This document shows, piece after piece, positions 1 through 5,595 of a stretch of DNA of 5,840 bases (positions are counted from its first letter, which is position 1; the number at the start of each line of letters is the position of its first letter). The DNA comes from Kiritimatiellales bacterium (GTDB lineage: Bacteria; Verrucomicrobiota; Kiritimatiellia; Kiritimatiellales; Pontiellaceae). A model generated the notes under the pieces. The model was not told the DNA's origin. It saw only the letters and a program-made list of their open reading frames with translations, and did no database searches. The stretch is from NCBI GenBank assembly GCA_030625905.1, contig DAOUQA010000133.1, forward strand, positions 1 to 5,840, given 5' to 3'. A program made the translations under genes and the position numbers.

Positions 1-426
1 CGGAACAAAGTCGGCCAGTTCGTCGCGTTCCAATAGCTGAAATTCCGTTTCGAGCTCGCTGCCGGAAAACACGCCGGCCCAAACCTTGTTGCGGCGGGCA
101 TCGCCCACCACGGCGGTGTGCTCCGCACCGCATTGCGCCGCCAAGGCCGCGCCGCTGTTGAGCGCATAGACGGGCTTGCCGCCCGGTGCAGCCAGCGAAT
201 TAATGACAGAGAAGCCGATGCGCAGGCCGGAAAACGCACCGGGACCGCGCCCGGCGGCAAAACAATCGATGCTGTTCCAATCGGTTTCCATTGCAACCAT
301 GGCGTCGAACAACTGCTGGCGGTTCTTGAAGTTTTCTTCCCAGCTCTTCTCAACAACAACCGTTCCGTCCTCGACGAGGGCGAGGCTCCCGAAACGGGAA
401 CTCAGTTCGATGGAAAAAATTCTCAC
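1..426 (-). CDS. tsaB: tRNA threonylcarbamoyladenosine biosynthesis protein TsaB (N-terminal 142 residues; runs off the left edge)
   Basis: TsaB is the non-catalytic ASKHA-fold partner of TsaD. With TsaD and TsaE it transfers the threonylcarbamoyl group to A37 of ANN-decoding tRNAs in the cytoplasm. I translated the minus strand from GTG at 426. It shows the family hallmark GRGPGAFSGLRIG at residues 59-71 and DARRNKVW at 109-116, both diagnostic of TsaB. About 142 of the usual 220-240 residues are inside the window, so the C-terminus lies to the left. The GTG start overlaps the tsaE stop (GTGA, 423-426), which suggests translational coupling. The tsaE-tsaB order also occurs in Bacillus (ydiB-ydiC), where rimI and tsaD follow, so those genes may lie to the left here (inference). 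An oddity is that the N-terminal strand reads IFSIELSS, with Glu where most family members have Asp (IDTS or IDTA). Confidence 0.93.
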   Translation of the reverse strand, partial: MRIFSIELSSRFGSLALVEDGTVVVEKSWEENFKNRQQLFDAMVAMETDWNSIDCFAAGRGPGAFSGLRIGFSVINSLAAPGGKPVYALNSGAALAAQCGAEHTAVVGDARRNKVWAGVFSGSELETEFQLLERDELADFVP

Positions 427-851
427 GCCTCACCCTCCCGGAATATGCGGAACGTACGCGTTCCGGTATGCTCGTCGGCCTTGATTCGGATATGCAGGAG
501 ATCCGGCGGCAGCAGGCCTTCGGCGCGCTCGGCCCATTCGATGGCAGTAATACCGTTGGCGTCGAAATATTCCTCCAGCCCGAGCCCAAGTGCCTCTGTA
601 GGGCCGGAGAGGCGGTAGAGATCGATGTGGTGCAGCGGCAGGCGGCCTTCGTATTCGCCGATGAGCGTGTAGGTCGGGCTGGTGATCGGCTCATCGATGC
701 CCAGTGCGGCGGCATAGCCCTGGATGAAGCAGGTCTTGCCCGCACCGAGGTCGCCATGCAGGGCAATGACCGTTCCGGGACCGAGCTCGCCCGCCAGTTC
801 GGCGGCAAGCTCCCAGGTCTCTTCGGGGCTATGGGTTTCCACTATTCGCAT
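423..851 (-). CDS. tsaE: tRNA threonylcarbamoyladenosine biosynthesis ATPase TsaE
   Basis: TsaE is the small P-loop ATPase that drives the TsaB-TsaD complex through its cycle in t6A37 tRNA modification. The 142-residue product has the usual family length. Visible motifs are the Walker A loop GDLGAGKT (residues 33-40), the switch-like SPTYTL (58-63), HHIDLYRL with the Mg-coordinating Asp77 (74-81), and the C-terminal AIEWAER (103-109) typical of TsaE. The ATG at 851 lies 15 bases after the stop of the upstream gene, with a GGGGAA ribosome-binding sequence just ahead of it. The stop codon overlaps the GTG start of tsaB by four bases. The gene is therefore the middle member of a minus-strand operon. 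Nothing looks degraded. An antisense ORF at 468-1055 is a shadow of this GC-rich gene. Confidence 0.96.
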   Translation of the reverse strand: MRIVETHSPEETWELAAELAGELGPGTVIALHGDLGAGKTCFIQGYAAALGIDEPITSPTYTLIGEYEGRLPLHHIDLYRLSGPTEALGLGLEEYFDANGITAIEWAERAEGLLPPDLLHIRIKADEHTGTRTFRIFREGEA

Positions 852-866
852 GAGTTCCCCGATGGC

Positions 867-2567
867 TTAGGAGTCGGCGCTAAACTTGATTTCGAAATCG
901 ATGGGTGCGCTGGAGACCTCCATCCCATCGGCATAGACAGCGATGGCGCGGATGCGGTTCGGTCCCTCGCCGATCAAGAGTTCGTTGAGCACCAACTCGG
1001 CATCGGGAGCATATGCTTTCTCGTCGAGCATCTGCTCGCCGCTGACAAGCCTTAGCTTTTCGGGCAGTTCCGCACCATCGACCTGCACCTTGATTCCATG
1101 CTCGCACTTCCCGGCTTTCCGAACGTTTGGGAGAATGGAAACGGAGCGGCCCATGCAATCCACCGTGAACGGCTTGTCGACCGACGCACTGAACTGGCTC
1201 AAATGATTGAGGCGTGCCACGGCGCGCAGCTCGTGGTAGCCATCCGCCATCTTTCTCGCGCGGACATATACGGAGGGATCGTCCGACACCCCGCGGATCT
1301 CTTTTCCGTCGAGCAGGAATGAATAGAGGATTTCGACCTTCTGCAAGCGGGATTTCGCCTGCGCGATATAGGTAAAATCCCCGTCGATGCGGTTAGCGCC
1401 AAGCACCTTGACCGCCAGCGGAACGGCGTAGGGCTTCGCCAGCGGATCGCCCAGTAGCAGGCTTTGTAGCGGGCAGGCGATAGATTGGTAGAAGCTTTCG
1501 AGCATCGTGCAACCGGAAGCATATTGGACGAAGAAGCGCGCGGAAGGAAACTTGTCGGGATTGGAATAGGGTTCCACCACGGCACCGGCAGAGGCGGTTG
1601 CCCCGGCCTCGATCCACGCGGTCATTTTGGTTTGCGGCTTCTGGAACTCCGCGCTCCAACTCGTCAGGTGCTCGGCCATTGCCCCCGGCGCAAACGATTT
1701 GATGGTGGAAGGATCAACCGTTTCGGCACCCATCAGCAAGCCCATCACATTTTCCGCACCCGCCGGAAAGTTGGTCACCACACTAGCCGCGACACCGCGC
1801 TGCTTCAGTTCGTTGACGGCGGGATAGAACTGCCACTCGCGACAGGTCGAACGCACATCGTCGCTCACCACGAAATAAATCCCTCCTCGCATTCCGCGAA
1901 AGTCCGAGGCCTTTCCGCGCCCAATGGTTTGCAGGACTGTATCGATGGAGGTTCCCTTTTCCCCGATGTAGCCGAGCATCATGCTTGGCAACGGCATGCG
2001 CTCACCGAGGCCCCCTTGCAGATAGGCCGCCTCCGGCGGAACCTGTGCATCCATGCCAAGCCCGTTCTTGTACACACCGAGCGACAATGCACTAAGACTG
2101 AACTTTACCCGTCCATTGGGCCCGGAAAAAAGCTTCGAGAGATATTTCCCCTCTTCGACCAGACTCAGCCCCGGCATCTTGTTGCGCATGAACGTCAGCC
2201 CGCCGACCGACATCTGCTTGCGGTCGTTCGAATCGGTCTTTACGCGAATCGGGAAGTCGACGGAGTAGACCCACGCCAGAATTTGGCCATCAATCCCCCG
2301 CCCCTTCGCCACCGCATTGGCTGGCTCCCAGATCAGCTTCGTGAATTCCTCCGGCGTCACCGTGGCCGCGCCGCCATAGGCGCTTGCTGGAACATCGAGA
2401 TAGACAACGTTCATCTTCGGGATCTGCCGCACCACCGCGAACACATTCGCGGCCAGCAACGAGGGTTGCGAGTTCTTGTTCACCAGTAGCAGCACCTCGT
2501 GCGCCATCTGCGCCTGAGCCGCCCCGGCCACAAACACACAAACCAAACATTTAAGAATCCTAGACAT
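867..2567 (-). CDS. Exported TIGR03790-family protein of unknown function
   Basis: The product has 566 residues. It starts with a signal peptide: MSRILK, a hydrophobic stretch at 7-16, and a likely cut after AQA at residue 19. Residues 24-380 follow the TIGR03790 pattern as I remember it: an N-terminal segment with NVVYLDVP (53-60), then HLTSW (300-304), the stretch TAWIEAGATASAG (316-328) leading into VVEPY (330-334), FPSARFFVQYASGC (340-353) and LLGDPL (371-376). Residues 385-566 look beta-rich and resemble Ig-like or fibronectin-like domains, for example GEGPNRIRAIAVYADG (533-548). TIGR03790 is described as uncharacterised and confined to genomes with exosortase (PEP-CTERM sorting), but no PEP-CTERM motif is visible here. 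I chose ATG 2567 over ATG 2600 because a GGAGG lies four bases ahead and the signal peptide starts there. Its stop is 15 bases before tsaE, so they are probably co-transcribed. The function is unknown. Confidence 0.85.
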   Translation of the reverse strand: MSRILKCLVCVFVAGAAQAQMAHEVLLLVNKNSQPSLLAANVFAVVRQIPKMNVVYLDVPASAYGGAATVTPEEFTKLIWEPANAVAKGRGIDGQILAWVYSVDFPIRVKTDSNDRKQMSVGGLTFMRNKMPGLSLVEEGKYLSKLFSGPNGRVKFSLSALSLGVYKNGLGMDAQVPPEAAYLQGGLGERMPLPSMMLGYIGEKGTSIDTVLQTIGRGKASDFRGMRGGIYFVVSDDVRSTCREWQFYPAVNELKQRGVAASVVTNFPAGAENVMGLLMGAETVDPSTIKSFAPGAMAEHLTSWSAEFQKPQTKMTAWIEAGATASAGAVVEPYSNPDKFPSARFFVQYASGCTMLESFYQSIACPLQSLLLGDPLAKPYAVPLAVKVLGANRIDGDFTYIAQAKSRLQKVEILYSFLLDGKEIRGVSDDPSVYVRARKMADGYHELRAVARLNHLSQFSASVDKPFTVDCMGRSVSILPNVRKAGKCEHGIKVQVDGAELPEKLRLVSGEQMLDEKAYAPDAELVLNELLIGEGPNRIRAIAVYADGMEVSSAPIDFEIKFSADS

Positions 2568-2571
2568 GGTT

Positions 2572-2576
2572 CCTCC
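2572..2576 (-). promoter_or_regulatory. Ribosome binding site fixing the start of the TIGR03790-family gene
   Basis: On the minus strand the sequence reads GGAGG, then AACC, then ATG at 2567. This near-perfect Shine-Dalgarno at four bases spacing decides for ATG 2567. The in-frame ATG at 2600 would lie almost at the predicted transcript start, has no such site, and would put 11 polar residues ahead of the signal peptide. Confidence 0.85.
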
Positions 2577-2608
2577 GCTCAATCGTTCATGATTACACAT
2601 CGGTGGGG

Positions 2609-2638
2609 ACTATAGCCTTATGAAGCAGGGGTTCGCAA
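2609..2638 (-). promoter_or_regulatory. Predicted sigma70-type promoter of the TIGR03790-tsaE-tsaB operon
   Basis: On the minus strand, TTGCGA (2638-2633, four of six matches to TTGACA) is followed by an 18-base spacer and TATAGT (2614-2609, five of six matches to TATAAT). Transcription would begin near 2602 and give a leader of about 35 bases up to the ATG at 2567. It lies in the 135-base divergent intergenic region, where a promoter is required. This is a prediction from hexamers only. Confidence 0.5.
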
Positions 2639-2667
2639 TCGGATTCCCAACCCTTGAAAACTTTCCG

Positions 2668-2696
2668 TTGCGCTTCCATGGAGTGGAACCTAGTAT
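2668..2696 (+). promoter_or_regulatory. Candidate promoter for the hydrolase gene, compatible with a leaderless transcript
   Basis: TTGCGC (2668-2673, weak -35 match), a 17-base spacer and TAGTAT (2691-2696, fits the TANNNT core of a -10 box). Counting seven bases on from the -10 box puts the transcription start at 2703, the A of the hydrolase ATG. No Shine-Dalgarno is seen ahead of that ATG, which fits. The -35 box is poor, so this remains tentative. The inverted repeat TTCCA/TGGAA (2674-2688) lies in the spacer and could bind a regulator. Confidence 0.3.
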
Positions 2697-2702
2697 TTCC
2701 GC

Positions 2703-3491
2703 ATGACCGAACATATCCTAGCCCGAATCCTGCTGTACGGCGGCGGCACCTATCTCTTGCTGAACCTCTTTGCCCTGCTGTTTTCGGAAAAACTGATCTT
2801 TGCGCCACAGGAGTCAAGCTACGAACACCTGCCCAATGAGTTGAAGATCATTTCCGGAAACGGCGAAAAAATCAACGGCGTATTCCTGGAAAACCCAGAT
2901 GCGGAATACACGATCCTGTTCAGCCACGGCAACGCGGAGGATCTCGGCAACGTACTCCCTTTCATGCGGCAGTTCCACGAACTCGGCTATTCAGTGCTGA
3001 TGTACGACTACCGCGGCTACGGCACCAGCGAGGGTTCGCCGTCCGTGCGCAAGGCCTACCAGGATATCGAAGCGGCCTACCGCTGGCTGGTCGAGGAGAA
3101 GGGAATCAACCCGCAAACCATTATCAGCCAGGGGCGCTCCGTCGGCGGCGGCCCCGCCGCTTGGCTGGCCGCGCACCGCGAGGTCGGTGGGCTGGTGCTG
3201 GAAAGCACGTTTGTCTCCGCCTTCCGCGTCAAGACCCTTGTTCCGATAACACCGTGGGACAAGTTCAACAACCTGCGGCACATCAAGCAAACCACCTGCC
3301 CCGTGCTCATCATGCACGGACGGGAAGACCAGGTTCTTCCCTTCTGGCACGGCAAGAAACTCTACGAAGCCGCGCCGGGGAAAAAGACGCACCTCTGGAT
3401 CGATGATGCCCAGCACAACGACTATGCCTACGTCGCCGGCTCAGCCTATTTCGACTCGTTCGAACAATTCATGCTGATGGTTCGGGAGTGA
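2703..3491 (+). CDS. Membrane-anchored alpha/beta hydrolase of the ABHD13/ABHD17 (COG1073) type
   Basis: A 262-residue serine hydrolase. A hydrophobic N-terminal segment at about residues 5-28 probably anchors it in the membrane. The alpha/beta-hydrolase fold then shows the oxyanion-region motif SHGN (74-77) and DYRGYGTSEG (102-111), as in BEM46/ABHD13-like proteins. The nucleophile elbow GRSVGG has Ser146, the acid is Asp209 in HGREDQVLP (205-213), and the base is His238 in DDAQHNDY (234-241). The triad is complete, so the enzyme should be active. Family members cleave esters or thioesters, including acyl-protein thioesters in eukaryotes, but the bacterial substrate cannot be read from sequence. 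The gene diverges from the TIGR03790 operon and stands alone. The ATG at 2703 has no clear ribosome binding site, and a leaderless transcript is possible. TGA at 3489-3491 ends it. Confidence 0.9.
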   Translation: MTEHILARILLYGGGTYLLLNLFALLFSEKLIFAPQESSYEHLPNELKIISGNGEKINGVFLENPDAEYTILFSHGNAEDLGNVLPFMRQFHELGYSVLMYDYRGYGTSEGSPSVRKAYQDIEAAYRWLVEEKGINPQTIISQGRSVGGGPAAWLAAHREVGGLVLESTFVSAFRVKTLVPITPWDKFNNLRHIKQTTCPVLIMHGREDQVLPFWHGKKLYEAAPGKKTHLWIDDAQHNDYAYVAGSAYFDSFEQFMLMVRE

Positions 3492-3502
3492 TGACTGGCT
3501 CC

Positions 3503-3633
3503 GATCCGAAGAGTCGGGATCACCCGCGATGAATTCGGGGCGAAGTCTCGGGGCGCCTTCGGCACAGGTGGCGAGTGGCAGGTGGCGATCCGCCACCCTG
3601 AAAGCGAAGCGATAAATAATTTGCGAAGCAAAT
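3503..3633. repeat. Cluster of short palindromes and direct repeats downstream of the hydrolase gene
   Basis: In about 130 bases there are: a bulged hairpin GATCCGA/TCGGGATC (3503-3521); CGGG/CCCG with a four-base loop (3515-3526); the direct repeat TCGGGGCG at 3535 and 3548; the direct repeat CAGGTGGCGA at 3565 and 3579; the hairpin GGTGGCG-atc-CGCCACC (3581-3597); GCGAAGC at 3604 and 3623; and the hairpin ATTTGC-gaa-GCAAAT (3619-3633). No T-tract follows any stem, so none is a classic intrinsic terminator. The density suggests an intergenic repeat element of REP/BIME type or a decayed mini-element. The minus-strand ORF through it (3441-3695) has no recognisable domain or start signal, and I do not call it a gene. 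Confidence 0.5.
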
Positions 3634-3713
3634 AGTGACCAACGGGAGCGATTCAATTGCTCAAACTCCTTTAAATCCGCATATTTCATATCCATCCAGC
3701 CTCAATACTATAT

Positions 3714-3730
3714 TATAGGAGCATCCTATA
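3714..3730. promoter_or_regulatory. Perfect 17-base palindrome, possible operator
   Basis: TATAGGA-gca-TCCTATA is a perfect inverted repeat with 7-base arms and a 3-base centre in AT-rich non-coding DNA. It is not followed by a T-run, so it is not a standard terminator. It lies about 180 bases upstream of the predicted promoter of the ankyrin gene. It could be a regulator binding site or chance symmetry in AT-rich DNA. Confidence 0.25.
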
Positions 3731-3892
3731 TCATCCCAATAAGGAGCTTTTCGGATATCGGACCGGCACACGCAACACACCTCCGCCTTCCGTTCTTTCT
3801 AGTATAGATATTTTATAGCATCAATTTTAAGTCATTGTTATTTCGCCATTGGCTTGCCTAAACCCTGTCTAGCATTTGGTGAAATTACGTAT

Positions 3893-3921
3893 TTGAAAGC
3901 TTAAACAAAATTGAGTATAGG
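3893..3921 (+). promoter_or_regulatory. Predicted sigma70-type promoter for the ankyrin gene
   Basis: TTGAAA (3893-3898, five of six matches to TTGACA), exactly 17 bases of spacer, and TATAGG (3916-3921, four of six matches to TATAAT), inside an AT-rich stretch. Transcription would start near 3928 and leave a 5' leader of about 135 bases before the ATG at 4063. If the downstream gene is an integron cassette, this promoter would lie outside it and play the part of an external cassette promoter (inference). Confidence 0.45.
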
Positions 3922-4052
3922 TATATCTGGATTTGATCATCCTCGTTCGACCTCGCCCGGCCGAATGCGGTCGCCTGCCTGCAAACCGACCCGCCGGCAG
4001 TCAACATATTGGAATCCAGAGGAAAAAAGAGGGTCGTATATTAAACGTTGGC

Positions 4053-4057
4053 AGGAG
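4053..4057 (+). promoter_or_regulatory. Ribosome binding site fixing the start of the ankyrin gene
   Basis: AGGAG, then five bases (AAAAT), then ATG at 4063. This selects ATG 4063 over the in-frame TTG at 4048, which lies upstream of the Shine-Dalgarno and would put MAGEN ahead of the signal peptide. Confidence 0.85.
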
Positions 4058-4062
4058 AAAAT

Positions 4063-5445
4063 ATGAAATTACTACAAACGATTTCCACAACCATAGCCTT
4101 ACTAGCTTGCACACTCTCATCACATGCTACTGATCAATTAAACCTAACCGGAACATGGGAGGGAAATCAAAAAGGCGGCATCATCACACTAGTATTTGCG
4201 GAAAATACAGCAACCATGTATCTAGGATCCATGACGCAGCCAATGGCTTCTGGGACATATCTAATGGATACATCGATAAGCCCAACCCCCCTCGATATCA
4301 AGTGGGCCAAACTGCAACCTTTTCAGACCATCATAAAATTTAAGTCGAAGGATGAAATGTTAATGGCAGATGGCGGTCCGGGCGACCCTCGTCCACAAGC
4401 GTTCGATGAGAAAGCAATTGTATTCAAAAGGGTAGAAGATCGAAAACATCCTCAGCCTGCAGTGAAATATTCAGGCAATGTTCGAACAGTTGGAGAGAGT
4501 TCAAAAATTTCTCTAACCCACACTGCAACTGTCACCTTGGATCCCGTGAAAAGTTATCGGGTTTATGAGAAATTCAGCATTACCAATGATGTAGTGGACG
4601 TTGATTTTAAAATATATGCCCGCACCAATAAAGTGTGGCATTTCCCAGCTCTTTCACCGCATCCGACCATAAGAAACAAGTCCAAAGACAACATCACGGT
4701 ATCAGTCAATTTCGCATGTCTCTCCGAGACCGATGACGTTATCTGCACCATGTATCAAGGCACCGAAGTGCTGCAAGCAGGAAAGCACACGCAACTGGCC
4801 TCCTGCATGTCAATGCTGCCGGCAGAAGCTATCGCCGAAATCAGACAATATAAAATCACGGTATATACCGCACCGACAGAGGCAACCTCAGCTATAGCTA
4901 AACTGGGAATCCATTACCATGCACATGGAGGAACACTCGATGAGGTAAAAGAACTGCTGAAAACGGATCCCTCACTTCTCGATTCAAAAACCGAGTACGG
5001 GAAAACTCCATTGTTGTGGGCCACCACCTCAGGACAGGAAAAAGTCATCGACTATCTCATCGATCAAGGAGCAAGCATCAATGCAACAAACAAATTTGGG
5101 AATAGCGCCCTTCATTTGGCTGCAGAACATGATCGTCCCAAACTTGTAATTAAGTTTGCCAATCTCGGATTAGACATAACTCTTGGGAATAAATATGGGG
5201 AGACTCCTCTGCACGAAGCAGCAAGATGCGGAAGCGTAAAAGCCATCAAGGCGCTACTTGAAGCTGGAGCCGAAGTGAACCAGGAAAACAACTTTGGTCA
5301 CACTGCAATGGACAAGGCCTATCTATCTCGAGGATTATTTAAAAAGCATGTCAGCGCGACCTCAGAGAAAAAAGTAAGCCAGCTTGATGAGGTGATTTCC
5401 CTGTTGGAAAGTGCCGGGGGGATTACGAAAAGGAAGTCTAAATGA
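4063..5445 (+). CDS. Exported protein with TIGR03067-like N-terminal domain and C-terminal ankyrin repeats
   Basis: The product has 460 residues. A signal peptide covers about residues 1-22 (likely cut after SHA). The LLAC at 13-16 is a poor lipobox, so a lipoprotein is less likely. Residues 27-126 resemble the TIGR03067 domain common in planctomycetes: LTGTWEG (28-34), GTYLMDTSISPTPLDIKW (64-81), and RPQAF (110-114) leading to VFKRVED (120-126). Residues 133-275 are beta-rich, unrecognised, and carry Cys219, Cys228 and Cys248. From 280 on come ankyrin repeats: a degenerate first one (280-310), then clean ones at 312, 345 and 378, each exactly 33 residues, with TPL-type helices (GKTPLLWA, NSALHLAA, GETPLHEAA). 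A last repeat from 411 is interrupted by about 20 polar residues. Ankyrin repeats bind proteins, so a binding role outside the cytoplasm is likely, but the partner is unknown. The gene is AT-richer than the genes to the left. A probable attC site follows it, suggesting it is an integron cassette. Confidence 0.88.
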   Translation: MKLLQTISTTIALLACTLSSHATDQLNLTGTWEGNQKGGIITLVFAENTATMYLGSMTQPMASGTYLMDTSISPTPLDIKWAKLQPFQTIIKFKSKDEMLMADGGPGDPRPQAFDEKAIVFKRVEDRKHPQPAVKYSGNVRTVGESSKISLTHTATVTLDPVKSYRVYEKFSITNDVVDVDFKIYARTNKVWHFPALSPHPTIRNKSKDNITVSVNFACLSETDDVICTMYQGTEVLQAGKHTQLASCMSMLPAEAIAEIRQYKITVYTAPTEATSAIAKLGIHYHAHGGTLDEVKELLKTDPSLLDSKTEYGKTPLLWATTSGQEKVIDYLIDQGASINATNKFGNSALHLAAEHDRPKLVIKFANLGLDITLGNKYGETPLHEAARCGSVKAIKALLEAGAEVNQENNFGHTAMDKAYLSRGLFKKHVSATSEKKVSQLDEVISLLESAGGITKRKSK

Positions 5446-5522
5446 ACGTACTATTATCGACGCTGAATCGTTGGTCACCGTCGCATTAGCAGGAATGAAA
5501 TATTAAAAAAGAAAGATAAATT

Positions 5523-5586
5523 TGCCAACCAGCGCACCCACTCTATCACCGGCTCCGCCGGTTCAGAGTGATGCTGGTCGTTAGAT
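5523..5586 (+). other. Probable integron attC recombination site (about 64 bp)
   Basis: The right end has the R' core GTTAGAT (5580-5586), a full match to GTTRRRY, in the context CGTTAGATG typical of attC sites. The left end TGCCAAC (5523-5529) supplies the partner AAC of a degenerate R'' box. Between them is an imperfect hairpin: CCAGC (5529-5533) pairs with GCTGG (5573-5577), CACTCT (5539-5544) with AGAGTG (5565-5570), and ACCGGC (5548-5553) with GCCGGT (5557-5562) around a TCC loop. The arms differ by a few unpaired bases, as expected of attC, where strand choice by IntI depends on extrahelical bases. The length suits short attC sites such as that of aadA7 (60 bp). The expected cleavage point is between G5580 and T5581. 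Orientation matches the ankyrin gene upstream and the small ORF downstream. With no T-tract, a terminator is the less likely reading. Confidence 0.7.
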
Positions 5587-5595
5587 GAAGAAAAA

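Larger units (their letters stand above)
3634..4047. other. Non-coding stretch between the repeat cluster and the ankyrin gene
   Basis: I see no credible gene here. Composition moves from mixed (3640-3780) to strongly AT-rich (3785-3935), then to a short GC-rich patch (3941-4003), then to a purine-rich run just before the next gene (4015-4035). It contains a perfect 17-base palindrome (3714-3730) and a predicted promoter (3893-3921). The short plus-strand ORF at 3933-4133 reads into the ankyrin gene in another frame and has no start signal. The abrupt composition change from the hydrolase gene fits an insertion boundary somewhere in this stretch. Confidence 0.6.

Noticed and set aside
118..618. 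Plus-strand ORFs over tsaB and tsaE
   Set aside because: The minus-strand reading carries the diagnostic GRGPGAFSGLRIG and Walker A motifs, so these are shadows.
468..1055. 195-codon plus-strand ORF across tsaE and the end of the TIGR03790-family gene
   Set aside because: It spans two clearly real minus-strand genes, has no start signal and no domain.
1485..2489. 334-codon plus-strand ORF opposite the TIGR03790-family gene
   Set aside because: It is an antisense shadow of a long GC-rich gene. The translation is rich in His, Arg and Gly with no recognisable domain, and the minus strand has the signal peptide, ribosome binding site and family motifs.
2991..3416. 141-codon minus-strand ORF inside the hydrolase gene
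   Set aside because: The plus strand encodes a complete Ser-Asp-His hydrolase, so the antisense frame is incidental.
3503..3521. Intrinsic terminator of the hydrolase gene
   Set aside because: The stem has a bulge and no T-tract follows, so I list it only as part of the repeat cluster.
3500..3640. CRISPR array
   Set aside because: The repeats are 7-10 bases with irregular spacing, and there are no regular spacers.
3441..3695. 84-codon minus-strand ORF downstream of the hydrolase gene
   Set aside because: Most of it is translation of the palindrome cluster, it overlaps the end of the hydrolase gene, and it lacks a Shine-Dalgarno and any known domain.
3855..3890. Start of another attC (GCCTAAACCC and TGTCTAGC)
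   Set aside because: It is superficially like an R'' box, but no GTTRRRY partner or hairpin follows at a suitable distance.
5465..5475. GTTGGTC as an additional attC core
   Set aside because: It does not fit GTTRRRY (T at the third R position), and no hairpin with an upstream AAC box can be built around it.
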